Origin: Maridesulfovibrio frigidus DSM 17176
GTDB lineage: Bacteria; Desulfobacterota; Desulfovibrionia; Desulfovibrionales; Desulfovibrionaceae
NCBI RefSeq assembly: GCF_000711735.1
Contig: NZ_JONL01000007.1
Location: 62,001-126,000, forward strand
Direction: 5' to 3'
Length of the DNA: 64,000 nucleotides
The notes below the pieces were generated by a model. The model was given only the letters and a program-made list of their open reading frames with translations, was not told the DNA's origin and did no database searches. Both the position numbers and the translations under genes were made by a program. Positions 46,410 through 55,163 of the stretch are shown here, piece after piece. The stretch's first letter is position 1. Each line of letters opens with the position of its first letter.

Positions 46410-48005
46410 TTAATCAACCCTATAATGACAACCAAGACTCTCTTTGTTTTTAGATGCAGCGGCTGTGACTGAAAGAGCAGCCTGACAACCATGAAATAAG
46501 TCTACAATCGGCCTGCTCAGGGGAGTTCTCTTGTAAAATGAACGTAGATCCCTGTTTAGGTTTTGCAAGTCATACATGGCGCGACTAAGGCGAGCAGAGG
46601 ATCTTGTAATCCCTACATAGTTCCACATAATGCTTCGAATCAACATCCAATCCTGAGCAATCAGAGCAGGATCCTCATTTGTGTTCGTACTGGAATTATC
46701 CCAATCTGGTATAGAATCCATCAGCTTTCTAGAAAGACTGGACTTTCTGGCAGCCTGCGCAACGATGTCTTTACCAGCGTTATATCCCCACAATAGCCCC
46801 TCAAGCAACGAGGTACTGGCAAGTCTGTTCGCACCATGAACTCCGGTACAGGAACATTCACCAACAGCGTACAGTCTATCAAGGGTCGTTTTTCCTTTGT
46901 CGTCAACAAGAACACCACCGCAGAAATAATGCGCGGCAGGAACCACTGGAATAGGCTTTGAATCCATATCAATACCAGCCTCAGCACACCTGCCGAAAAT
47001 AGTTGGAAATCTTTTTGAAAGATTGTGGTCAACGTGGTTAGCAGCGTCCAGATAAACACACTCTTCACCGGTCCTGAGCATTTCTTCCTGAATCGAACGG
47101 GTCACAATATCACGCGGAGCAAGATCAGCTCTAGGGTCATAGCGAGGCATGAAAGCTTCACCATAACAATTTATAAGCTTTGCTCCCTCTCCACGGACAG
47201 CCTCTGAAATTAGGAATCTGCGACTAGCTCTTGACCGTGCACCCTGATAAAATGCTGTGGGGTGAAACTGAACCATTTCAGAATTAATTACTCTGACCTT
47301 GGCTCTGGTAGCCATGGCAATGCCGGACCCGATAGACCCGGTAGAATTTGTGGTATGCAGATAAATCTGTCCAAGTCCGCCTGTTGCCAAGACTGTGTAA
47401 TTGGCAAGTATTGTTTCAACCGCATTGATTGACTCATTATATACATATGCTCCAAGACATTTATTACTGAGACAATATCTCATTTCAGTAGACTTGGCAT
47501 GGTGATGATTTGTTAAAATATCAATTGCGGTGCGCTGAGTGCACACTGTTATATTGTGATTAGATATAACGGCTTTTGAAAGGACTTCCATAATAGATTG
47601 CCCAGTATGATCCGCGCAGTATAGGATACGCTGCACGGCATGGCCACCTTCCCTAGTAAGGCTGTATTCACCATCTTCCTCACGGGCAAAAGGAACAGGG
47701 TATTTATCAAGAAGAATGTGCTTTAACGCCTCAGGGCCATGTTTAGTTAAGGTACGAAGAGCTTTTGAGTAATTATAATTCCAGCCCGCAGTGCGAATAT
47801 CATTCTCAAGAATTTTTGGAGAATCCTCAGGCCCCGTATAAACAATACCACCCTGGGCAAGCCGGGTGTTTCCGGTAAAGAGATCTTCACCTTGAGTCAG
47901 CAGAATGACTTCAACGCCTTTCTCTGCTGCTGTTAAAGCGGAAATACATCCGGAAATTCCTGCCCCGATAACTAACACTTCGGTTTTCATACGGTTTTCT
48001 TGCAT
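46410..48005 (-). CDS. nadB: L-aspartate oxidase
   Basis: NadB oxidises aspartate to iminoaspartate with FAD, feeding NadA. The 531-residue protein shows the FAD motif VIGAGISGCISA, GNTRLAQGG, MVQFHPTAFYQ, the FCGGVLVDDKG segment and GANRLASTSLLE, all standard for NadB. In anaerobes the electron acceptor is fumarate rather than oxygen; that is family knowledge. The start may be ATG 48003-48005 or the next ATG, five codons in. It is the last gene of nadC-nadA-nadB. Confidence 0.95.
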   Translation of the reverse strand: MQENRMKTEVLVIGAGISGCISALTAAEKGVEVILLTQGEDLFTGNTRLAQGGIVYTGPEDSPKILENDIRTAGWNYNYSKALRTLTKHGPEALKHILLDKYPVPFAREEDGEYSLTREGGHAVQRILYCADHTGQSIMEVLSKAVISNHNITVCTQRTAIDILTNHHHAKSTEMRYCLSNKCLGAYVYNESINAVETILANYTVLATGGLGQIYLHTTNSTGSIGSGIAMATRAKVRVINSEMVQFHPTAFYQGARSRASRRFLISEAVRGEGAKLINCYGEAFMPRYDPRADLAPRDIVTRSIQEEMLRTGEECVYLDAANHVDHNLSKRFPTIFGRCAEAGIDMDSKPIPVVPAAHYFCGGVLVDDKGKTTLDRLYAVGECSCTGVHGANRLASTSLLEGLLWGYNAGKDIVAQAARKSSLSRKLMDSIPDWDNSSTNTNEDPALIAQDWMLIRSIMWNYVGITRSSARLSRAMYDLQNLNRDLRSFYKRTPLSRPIVDLFHGCQAALSVTAAASKNKESLGCHYRVD

Positions 48006-48065
48006 GTCATTTATCTCAATTGACGGTTGCCTTTAAGGTTTCCGGCTATAGGTTGGTACAAGGGA

Positions 48066-49088
48066 TTACGCGCAGACTTTAAGCATCCTTTCAAGAGCAA
48101 CTTTCGCAGGCTCCCTAATTTCATCTGAAACATCTTCAAAGTCAGCGGTTTCGATATTCTGGAGAAGCTCTGCAAGTTTTTTCTCAGTAATTTTAGCCAT
48201 ACTGCTACAAAAACTTACACTTAATGGAATAATTTTTTTATCAGGAAACAACTGAGCTAACCTGTAGACCAGATTGGTTTCAGTCCCAACAACTATGGTC
48301 GATCCCGCAGGAGATTCAGATACATACTTGATAAGATAGGACGTTGAACCATCTCCATCAGCCGCCTGAACAAGTGCAGGCGGACATTCAGGATGAACAA
48401 CAACCTTGCAACCGGGATGCTGAATGCGCAGATTTTCAATCTGGGAAAGTTTAAACCTCTGATGAATCGCACAAAGTCCGGGCCATACCAAAAGCTGCTT
48501 ATCAAGAGTTTCACTGACATCAAGATTTTCGCCATTTTTGCGGATATCAAGCAATAATCTTTTTTCTTCTGGAATGCCAAGTTTATCAGCAGTATTAAAT
48601 GCAAGATTTTTGTCAGGAAGGAAAAGAACACCATCACCTTGATCAAGTGCCCATTTCATCATTTTAACAGCATTAGCTGACGTACAAACCGAACCGCCAT
48701 GTTTACCGCAGACGGTTTTAACTGCCGCAGGAGTGTTGACGTAAGCCAGTGGAATTATTTTTCTGCCACTTTCATTCAAAATTTTCGTCAGAACCTTATC
48801 AACCAGATCGGCAGGAGCCATATTTGCCATGACGCATCCCGCCTTAGCATCTGGAATGTAAATTTTCTGATTATCTTTGCGAACTATAGCCGCTGATTCT
48901 GCCATGAAATGAACACCACAAAAAACGATGTATTCAGCTTCAAGTTTATCAATCTGACGAGCAAGCTCAAGTGAATCACCTGCAAGGTCTGTGTGAGCTA
49001 TAATTTCATCAGACTGGTAGTGGTGGCCTAGTATTGCTAGACGCTTTCCGTACTTCTCTCTTAAATCGGTAATTATTTTAGAATACAT
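48066..49088 (-). CDS. nadA: Quinolinate synthase
   Basis: NadA condenses iminoaspartate with dihydroxyacetone phosphate to quinolinate using a 4Fe-4S cluster. The 340-residue protein has YQSDEI near residue 24 and three cluster cysteines. The cysteines lie in the AGCVMAN, HPECPP and SFCSSMAKI segments, the pattern of the A-type enzyme. It lies ten bases after nadC and 60 bases before nadB. Confidence 0.95.
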   Translation of the reverse strand: MYSKIITDLREKYGKRLAILGHHYQSDEIIAHTDLAGDSLELARQIDKLEAEYIVFCGVHFMAESAAIVRKDNQKIYIPDAKAGCVMANMAPADLVDKVLTKILNESGRKIIPLAYVNTPAAVKTVCGKHGGSVCTSANAVKMMKWALDQGDGVLFLPDKNLAFNTADKLGIPEEKRLLLDIRKNGENLDVSETLDKQLLVWPGLCAIHQRFKLSQIENLRIQHPGCKVVVHPECPPALVQAADGDGSTSYLIKYVSESPAGSTIVVGTETNLVYRLAQLFPDKKIIPLSVSFCSSMAKITEKKLAELLQNIETADFEDVSDEIREPAKVALERMLKVCA

Positions 49089-49098
49089 TTTATTTACC

Positions 49099-49971
49099 TT
49101 AAGCTGCGAATATCTGCATGCTCAAATCTGAACATTTTGCAGAGTGTGTGATTCTTCCTACAGAAATAAAGTCCGGCCCGGCCTCAGCAAGTTTGGCAAT
49201 TGTTTCCAGAGTCACATTCCCGCTGATTTCAGTTTCAATTGAATCAGGGATAGTTGCTACGGAAGCTTTAGCTTCATCAAAGGTCATATTATCAAGCATA
49301 ATACGTTCAACTCCGCAAGCCACAGCCTCGTCCACTTCTTTCTGATTTCTGCATTCAACTTCGATAGGAGGGCAGGGCTCATACTTAGCGCGGAGCTTAT
49401 TGACTGCTAGAGTTATAGATCCAGCACGGTCGATATGATTATCTTTCAGCATCAGCATTTCTACAAGGTTCAGCCTGTGATTTTGAGCACCACCAACCAA
49501 TACCGCATATTTTTCAGGATAACGAAGTCCCGGAATAGTTTTTCTAGTATCGAGAAGGATAGTTTCACTATGATCAAGAGCCTGAACATATTTATTGGTA
49601 AGAGTCGCAATACCAGAAAGATGAGATATAAAATTAAGCATAATTCTTTCTGCCTTAAGAAGTAGGACGGCAGGCCCCTGAATAGCAGCAACGAGCGTAC
49701 CTGCAGAAACTTTGTCACCTTCATTAACATTGAGGTGAATCTTACATTTTTTATCTTTATCTGTGAATTCTAGGATAAGCGGGATGAGTGGAAGGCCTGC
49801 GATAATTGTATCTTCTTTCGCAATAATCTGTGCATTTGCAATATCATCAGGTTCAAATACACCTTGGGAAGTTAGGTCTGGACCATCTTCGCTTAAAGCA
49901 ACTCTGATTGTAGCCATAAGAAACATTTTAGCTTCAGCCTGAAAGAAAGTGTCAAATTTATTTTCGCTCAT
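49099..49971 (-). CDS. nadC: Nicotinate-nucleotide pyrophosphorylase (carboxylating)
   Basis: NadC converts quinolinate and PRPP to nicotinate mononucleotide. The 290 residues include ALSEDGPDLTSQG near 28-40, LNFISHLSGIATLTNKYV, LLDTRKTIPGLRYPEKYAV, KDNHI and the VECRN and MLDNM phosphate-site motifs. AGG precedes the ATG. It leads the nadC-nadA-nadB operon, which is divergent from mgtE across 169 bases with no recognisable operator. Confidence 0.96.
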   Translation of the reverse strand: MSENKFDTFFQAEAKMFLMATIRVALSEDGPDLTSQGVFEPDDIANAQIIAKEDTIIAGLPLIPLILEFTDKDKKCKIHLNVNEGDKVSAGTLVAAIQGPAVLLLKAERIMLNFISHLSGIATLTNKYVQALDHSETILLDTRKTIPGLRYPEKYAVLVGGAQNHRLNLVEMLMLKDNHIDRAGSITLAVNKLRAKYEPCPPIEVECRNQKEVDEAVACGVERIMLDNMTFDEAKASVATIPDSIETEISGNVTLETIAKLAEAGPDFISVGRITHSAKCSDLSMQIFAA

Positions 49972-50140
49972 ATTATACCTATAATTATTTTAAACAATTA
50001 ACTTACGATTGTGCTAACATTTTGGTATCCGTTTTTTTCAATGGACACAAGGCCTGATAAGGATTTCACAAAGAACATTCGTAAAAAAGATGTATTAAGA
50101 AATTTTGACCTTTAGTTGTATTTGGGATAGTTGGAGCGCC

Positions 50141-51493
50141 ATGAGTAAGGCAAAAGGTATACCTGAACCACTCAGAAAATGGCAAGAAAGCGGTAAAGGA
50201 CTCGCTGGGCAAGTTGACCAGCGGGTTATTGATGCAATGCATCCTGCGGATGCTGCTGATCACATTGAAGAATTGGGGCTTGAAGAACAGGTTAAGTTCA
50301 TTAAGCAGCTCCCAATTAGTGCTGCCGCCGATTCCATTGCTGAGATGGAAAAATACGACCAGCGAGAACTGATCGAAAGGCTTAATATAGGAATGGCTGC
50401 CCGCATTCTGGAGTTCATGTCTCCAGATGATGCGACTGACATTATTGAAGGCCTTGATGATGATCTGCGCGAAAGTCTGTTACGTCAGATTAAAGCTGAA
50501 GATAGAGAAGAAATCTCGACTCTTCTTACCTTTGATCCCGAAACAGCTGGTGGTGTTATGAATACCGAAGTAGCAATTCTTCGCGAAGATTTCACTGTGG
50601 ACCAAGCTATTGCTTCGATCCGCGCAGAAGTTGAAGACAAAAGTATTCCTTATTACGCCTACCTTGTTGATAGCCGTCACCATTTGACCGGAGCTGTATC
50701 CTTACGCGATCTTCTAATTTCGCAGCCCGGTAAAAAGCTCAAAGAACTCACTCACAATCAGCATCTTATTTCTGTCACCTATGAGGTCGACAAAGAAGAA
50801 GTGGCTAAACTTATTGGTCATTACAATTTTCTCGCAATGCCTGTTACAGATTTTGATCACAGACTGCTTGGCGTGGTCACAGTTGATGATGTTATCGACA
50901 TCATTAATGAAGAGGCCAGCGAAGACATGCAGTCCATGGTTGGTGCGGGTACGGATGAAACCACCGATTCACCGTGGACCTATTCCGTAAAGAAAAGGCT
51001 GCCGTGGCTGGTGATTAACGTTGCGAACTCTGCCATATCAGCGTGGGTGGTTCATTTATTTGAAGCAAATATTGCTAAAATGGCGATCTTGGCCGTTCTT
51101 ATGCCAATTGTTGCGAATCAAGCAGGAAATACAGGACAACAAGCTCTTGCCGTTATGATTAGGCAATTTGCCACAGAATCATTCGATCGTAAAAAATCAT
51201 GGCAGGCTGTTTTTCGCGAACTAAAAATCGGCCTTGCTAACGGTATCTGCATATCGTTACTAGTTCTATTGGCTGTGTATCTACTGACAGACAACTCCGC
51301 ACTAGCAATGGTAATGTCCGGCGCATTATTTATAGACATGCTCATAGGAGCAGTAGTTGGCGGAGCTATACCGATTATTCTAAAAGAATTTGGACGTGAT
51401 CCAGCTCAGGCTTCTTCAATATTTCTTACTACCATCACCGACAGTTTAGGATTTCTATCACTACTTGGACTTGCCGGAATATTTTTGCTTTAA
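50141..51493 (+). CDS. mgtE: Magnesium transporter MgtE
   Basis: MgtE is a Mg2+-gated magnesium channel. From ATG 50141 (450 residues; GGAG four bases upstream) the order is an N domain (about 25-125, with a superhelical repeat), two CBS domains (about 130-255) and five membrane helices (about 285-450). The helices include PIVANQAGNTGQQALAV and the end GFLSLLGLAGIFLL. A TTG at 50105 would add residues that do not look like MgtE. It is followed by an intergenic repeat and a bidirectional terminator. Confidence 0.95.
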   Translation: MSKAKGIPEPLRKWQESGKGLAGQVDQRVIDAMHPADAADHIEELGLEEQVKFIKQLPISAAADSIAEMEKYDQRELIERLNIGMAARILEFMSPDDATDIIEGLDDDLRESLLRQIKAEDREEISTLLTFDPETAGGVMNTEVAILREDFTVDQAIASIRAEVEDKSIPYYAYLVDSRHHLTGAVSLRDLLISQPGKKLKELTHNQHLISVTYEVDKEEVAKLIGHYNFLAMPVTDFDHRLLGVVTVDDVIDIINEEASEDMQSMVGAGTDETTDSPWTYSVKKRLPWLVINVANSAISAWVVHLFEANIAKMAILAVLMPIVANQAGNTGQQALAVMIRQFATESFDRKKSWQAVFRELKIGLANGICISLLVLLAVYLLTDNSALAMVMSGALFIDMLIGAVVGGAIPIILKEFGRDPAQASSIFLTTITDSLGFLSLLGLAGIFLL

Positions 51494-51510
51494 TAAAGAT
51501 TGGCTTGTGA

Positions 51511-51570
51511 TGCCTCCGGCGGCTTAAACCTCTTTGCGAAAAGGGTTTAAGCATCCCAAAACTTTTTAGT
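51511..51570. repeat. Desulfovibrio-type intergenic repeat, copy 1
   Basis: The first 20 bases (51511-51530) are identical to 53411-53430. In this copy CTTAAACC pairs with GGTTTAAG to make a hairpin (51523-51551). The TGCCTCCGGCGGC core is of a kind I associate with Desulfovibrio intergenic repeats. It lies between mgtE and the adk terminator. Confidence 0.75.
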
Positions 51571-51580
51571 TGCCCAGCAA

Positions 51581-51612
51581 AAAGCCCCTCTACCTTGCGG
51601 TAGGGGGGCTTT
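51581..51612. terminator. Bidirectional terminator between mgtE and adk
   Basis: A 14-bp stem with one G-T pair (51581-51594 with 51599-51612) and a TTGC loop. The minus-strand read runs into TTTTTGC after the stem, so it suits adk well. Confidence 0.88.
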
Positions 51613-51637
51613 ATAATGCAATCTGGTAAAAACCGGA

Positions 51638-52309
51638 TTATACGAGCTGAGCCATAAGAGTTTCTTTAATAGAATCGATTGTGCCTTCGCCATCAAGTGT
51701 GATGTACTTGAATCCAGCTTTAGCTGCGAGATCTTTGTAGAAGTATGCTGCTGCAACAGTACCAGTAGTTTCATCGTAGTAGATGTCGTGGCGTTTGTTG
51801 ATTGCGTCACCGTCCTGATCGTCAGCACGCTCAGTAAGAGCACCGCCACATACGCGACAAACATCACCTTCAGGCTTAATAGCGTCGATGAATTTGTTGT
51901 TAGGGTGGTTAGGATCATTTTCGCAAAGGCGACGACCCATGATGCGGTTTTTAGCTACTTCGCGAGGAAGAAGAATTTCGATAACGTAATCGAGTTTTAC
52001 GCCGTCTTTTTCAAGAGCTTCCCAAAGTTTCTGAGCCTGAACGATGGAGCGTGGGAAACCGTCAAGCAACCAGCCGTTTTCGTCGGAAGACTGAAGAACG
52101 TCTAGAACCATTGGAATAGTAATATCATCAGGAACGAGCTCGCCCTTTTCGATGAATGCTTTAGCTTTCATTCCAAGCTCAGTTCCGCCACCAATGTGTT
52201 TACGGAAAATTGCACCTGATTCAATGTGATCAAGTTCAAATTTTTTCTTAGCTAGTGCGCCCTGAGTTCCTTTACCACTACCGTTTGGTCCAAAAATAAG
52301 AATATTCAT
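51638..52309 (-). CDS. adk: Adenylate kinase
   Basis: Adk interconverts ATP + AMP and 2 ADP. From the ATG at 52307-52309, with AGGAGG upstream, it has 223 residues. The P-loop is FGPNGSGKGTQ (about 5-15), WLLDGFPR is the AMP-site motif, and the LID carries cysteines (RRLCEND and CRVC) that suggest a zinc-containing LID of a shape seen in Desulfovibrio. A longer frame to 52366 exists, but the ribosome binding site fixes the start. It follows tilS by 63 bases. Confidence 0.95.
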   Translation of the reverse strand: MNILIFGPNGSGKGTQGALAKKKFELDHIESGAIFRKHIGGGTELGMKAKAFIEKGELVPDDITIPMVLDVLQSSDENGWLLDGFPRSIVQAQKLWEALEKDGVKLDYVIEILLPREVAKNRIMGRRLCENDPNHPNNKFIDAIKPEGDVCRVCGGALTERADDQDGDAINKRHDIYYDETTGTVAAAYFYKDLAAKAGFKYITLDGEGTIDSIKETLMAQLV

Positions 52310-52372
52310 CTGTAGTCCTCCTAAAGAATTAGTAACAAATTTCACAAGCTCTAATCCGAGATCCATTAACTG

Positions 52373-53407
52373 TCAATATCTCTGAGAAAATTTGAACACT
52401 ATACCTTGCTTGGTGATGGTCGCAGTCTTGTTAGATGGAAATTGGAATACAGATCCTGTTTTCTTTGCAACATACGAATTTTCCAGAAGATTTATAGAAT
52501 CAGCGAGGGCATGTCCTTTACCTAAAAGCTCAATAATTTTTTTATACAACCGGCACCTCAAAGCAGGGTGACATTGCTTTAAAATCTTCGAAGGTGCGAA
52601 AAAAGACCCATCTTCAAGGCGCTTAATTTGATCTAAACACCTACTGATTTCTGATTCCCAGTAATCCTGATCCAAATCGGCCTGATTTTTAAGCCTAGCG
52701 ACATTTATTCCAAAACTGGGATTCTCATTAAGCAAAAGTGGAATAATATTATTTCGGACCCTATTGCGGGTATATTTATTAGAACTGTTGCTTTCATCTT
52801 CGCGCCACGAACATTTTATACTTTTAAGAAATGTTTCAAGTTGCCGCTTATTCGTCTCCAAAAGAGGGCGTAAGAGCTTTCGATCCGGATCATAAGCATC
52901 CATCCCCGCAAGAGCGGGCCACCCAGTACCGCGAATAAGGCGCATCACAACATCTTCGCACAAATCTCCAAGGTGATGCGCTAGCAACAAAAAATCAGCA
53001 TCAAATTTCTTCAAGCAGTAGTTGAAGAAATCATACCTCAAAATACGCCCAGCCTCTTCAAGTCCAATCGAATTAAGTTCGGCATAACCTTTAGCATCTA
53101 CACTTTTCTTCTCAAAACCTACACCAAGATCTGCACACAATTTTTCAACAAAAACAGCATCTTCAACTGATACACTGCGCAAATTATGATCCACATGTGC
53201 ACAAAAAACCCTGCCACCAGATTTTCTGGCAAGCAGGGTAGATATAATCAACAATGCAGCTGAATCAATTCCGCCTGAGACAGCTACAAGAACTTTCTTT
53301 GACGCAAAATTAATATCAGATTTAAGATTACCGAACTTCTCAATATCGAGGCATAAACGAGCTTGTGCAGAGTCTAGTTCCTGTAATGATTTTGGTAGTG
53401 GTGCCAT
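52373..53407 (-). CDS. tilS: tRNA(Ile)-lysidine synthetase
   Basis: TilS turns the wobble cytidine of tRNA-Ile(CAU) into lysidine so that it reads AUA codons. The 344-residue protein has the PP-loop VAVSGGIDSAALL (about 41-53), HVDHNLR, LAHHLGDLCEDVVMRLIRGTG and a smaller C-terminal domain. The start ATG at 53405-53407 is five bases downstream of GGAGG, which is itself part of the intergenic repeat at 53411-53430. The gene is therefore translated from a site supplied by that repeat. Confidence 0.94.
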   Translation of the reverse strand: MAPLPKSLQELDSAQARLCLDIEKFGNLKSDINFASKKVLVAVSGGIDSAALLIISTLLARKSGGRVFCAHVDHNLRSVSVEDAVFVEKLCADLGVGFEKKSVDAKGYAELNSIGLEEAGRILRYDFFNYCLKKFDADFLLLAHHLGDLCEDVVMRLIRGTGWPALAGMDAYDPDRKLLRPLLETNKRQLETFLKSIKCSWREDESNSSNKYTRNRVRNNIIPLLLNENPSFGINVARLKNQADLDQDYWESEISRCLDQIKRLEDGSFFAPSKILKQCHPALRCRLYKKIIELLGKGHALADSINLLENSYVAKKTGSVFQFPSNKTATITKQGIVFKFSQRY

Positions 53408-53410
53408 TTG

Positions 53411-53490
53411 TGCCTCCGGCGGCTTAAACCCTCTTAAAATAAATAGGAGTCCAGAGGGGGCTTGGCTCCTTTGGACCAGCTGAAGGCGAA
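53411..53490. repeat. Desulfovibrio-type intergenic repeat, copy 2
   Basis: The first 20 bases match copy 1 exactly and in the same orientation. A second hairpin, GTCCAGAGG (53450-53458) with CCTTTGGAC allowing G-T pairing, follows. On the minus strand the repeat ends in GCCGGAGGCA just before tilS. Confidence 0.7.
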
Positions 53491-53494
53491 ATAG

Positions 53495-53830
53495 CTATAA
53501 AGAGATCTCAAGATCATCAATAAATTTATCGATGTAATCAAGCATATGGTTGCGCTGTTCTTTTGTTGCATAGCAAACGCAGGAGCAACGTAACTTATTG
53601 CGTCCTCGCACTAGCAATTCAACGCTAATTGCGCCTTCTGTCATTTCGAGCGCCATGAAATAGGGGCCGCATTCATTTAGATGTTCTTTTTGTTCATCTT
53701 GTAGAAGATCATTTGGAACTGGAATGTAGAAAAGATCATCCAGACCACCTGTGAATTCCAGCTCTTTTAGTGCATCGGAAATCTTTTTGAGGTCAGTTTC
53801 GTATATGTCTTCGAGTAGATAGGTTCTCAT
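53495..53830 (-). CDS. Conserved-looking hypothetical protein
   Basis: This 111-residue acidic protein has no signal peptide or membrane helix. It contains several cysteines, including LRCSCVCYA near residues 80-88, and an aromatic-rich centre. I do not recognise the family. It starts 17 bases after hemA and is followed by the repeat and tilS, so it is cotranscribed with the tetrapyrrole genes. A role there is only positional. Confidence 0.7.
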   Translation of the reverse strand: MRTYLLEDIYETDLKKISDALKELEFTGGLDDLFYIPVPNDLLQDEQKEHLNECGPYFMALEMTEGAISVELLVRGRNKLRCSCVCYATKEQRNHMLDYIDKFIDDLEISL

Positions 53831-53847
53831 TTAAATATCCTTAAACT

Positions 53848-55158
53848 TTAATCTTTTGGTTTCTTACGTTTACAATGCGCATCTGGTGGAATGGTATCGT
53901 TGTCCAGATTAAACATGCGTCTGGCAAGATCAACAAACCTGTCCGCAGCGCCTTCTTCTTCTGTTCTGCGTTTTAGGAACGTAACCGGTTCGTGAAGTAT
54001 TTTTTTACCAATTGAAAGGGCCATAAATTCGAGGGCCTCTTTGGTTTTGTCGTCGACGTCGCCAAGGCGCTTAAGGGTCTTGGCGAGTTCAGCCTGAGCA
54101 ATGCCTTCACTGCGATTAAACAGGTCGACAATAGTGGGCTGTAGGTCAAGAGAATTAATCCAATTCCCGAAAGAGAGCGTCTCTGATTCAACGATAGAGC
54201 TTGCTTTGACAGCTTCATCTTCACGCTGAGACATGTTTTCTTCAACTACGTCTTTAAGATCATCAATATCGTATAAATATACGTTATCGAGGCTGTTTAC
54301 GTCTGGGTCGATATCACGTGGAACCGCAATGTCGATGAAGAACATTGGGCGGAACTTACGTTTCTTGATGACCTTTTTCATTTCCTTAGCTTTAATGACA
54401 GCATGAGGCGCTCCGGTGGAGCTGATGATGATGTCAGTATCACTTAGGTAGTCATATAAGCTTTCAAAAGGAATGGCCTCGCCATTCATACATTTAGCTA
54501 GATCTTGCGCATTAGAGAGCGTTCTGTTGGCAATGCGAATCTTTTCAACTCCGCAGTTAAGCAGGTGAGTTGCTGCAAGCTCCGCCATTTCCCCAGCCCC
54601 GATGAGCATAGCTTTTTGACCTTTTAGTTCGCCAAAAATCTTCTTGGCAAGCTCTACAGCGGCATAACTGATAGATACAGCACTCGAAGCTATTGAAGTT
54701 TCGGTACGAACCCGTTTGGCAACGAAAAATGCTTTGTGGAGCATTCTGTTAATGATAACTCTAGCTGCTCCAGCTTCGACAGCATTACGATACGAATCTT
54801 TAAGCTGACCGAGAATCTGAGGTTCGCCGACTATCATTGAATCGAGACTGCAAGCCACTCTGAATAAGTGATTCACGGCTTTGAGGTCTTTGTGACAGTA
54901 GGTGTTGGGTTCAAGATCTGATCTGGAACCTGAACACTTATTGGCCCAGTATGTAAGGATTTCACTCTCGGTGATAGCCTCAGAACATACGACGAGAATC
55001 TCAACTCTGTTGCAGGTAGAAAGTGCCATTACTTCACGAACACCAAGATCAAGGAGTCCAGCTTCGAACTCTTCGACATTGGTTAGCGCGTAACGTTCAC
55101 GAATATCCACACCTGCAGATTTGTGATTGAGACCTATAAGATAAATATTATGATCCAT
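53848..55158 (-). CDS. hemA: Glutamyl-tRNA reductase
   Basis: HemA reduces Glu-tRNA to glutamate semialdehyde, the committed step to 5-aminolevulinate for all tetrapyrroles. The 436-residue protein shows GLNHKSAGVDIRERYA (about 9-24), the catalytic-Cys motif STCNRVEIL near 48-56, GEPQILGQLK, a Rossmann motif (AMLIGAGEMAELAA) and a dimerisation helix region. It follows ccsA by five bases. In sulfate reducers the product serves siroheme for dissimilatory sulfite reductase, heme c and cobalamin. Confidence 0.97.
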   Translation of the reverse strand: MDHNIYLIGLNHKSAGVDIRERYALTNVEEFEAGLLDLGVREVMALSTCNRVEILVVCSEAITESEILTYWANKCSGSRSDLEPNTYCHKDLKAVNHLFRVACSLDSMIVGEPQILGQLKDSYRNAVEAGAARVIINRMLHKAFFVAKRVRTETSIASSAVSISYAAVELAKKIFGELKGQKAMLIGAGEMAELAATHLLNCGVEKIRIANRTLSNAQDLAKCMNGEAIPFESLYDYLSDTDIIISSTGAPHAVIKAKEMKKVIKKRKFRPMFFIDIAVPRDIDPDVNSLDNVYLYDIDDLKDVVEENMSQREDEAVKASSIVESETLSFGNWINSLDLQPTIVDLFNRSEGIAQAELAKTLKRLGDVDDKTKEALEFMALSIGKKILHEPVTFLKRRTEEEGAADRFVDLARRMFNLDNDTIPPDAHCKRKKPKD

Positions 55159-55163
55159 AAAAA

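Noticed and set aside
49972-50140. Magnesium riboswitch (M-box) upstream of mgtE
   Set aside because: The 169-base gap is too short once the nadC leader is allowed for, and none of the conserved M-box structure was recognised.
52310-52366. N-terminal extension of adenylate kinase
   Set aside because: AGGAGG just before 52309 fixes the start at MNILIFGP, which is the normal start of the family.
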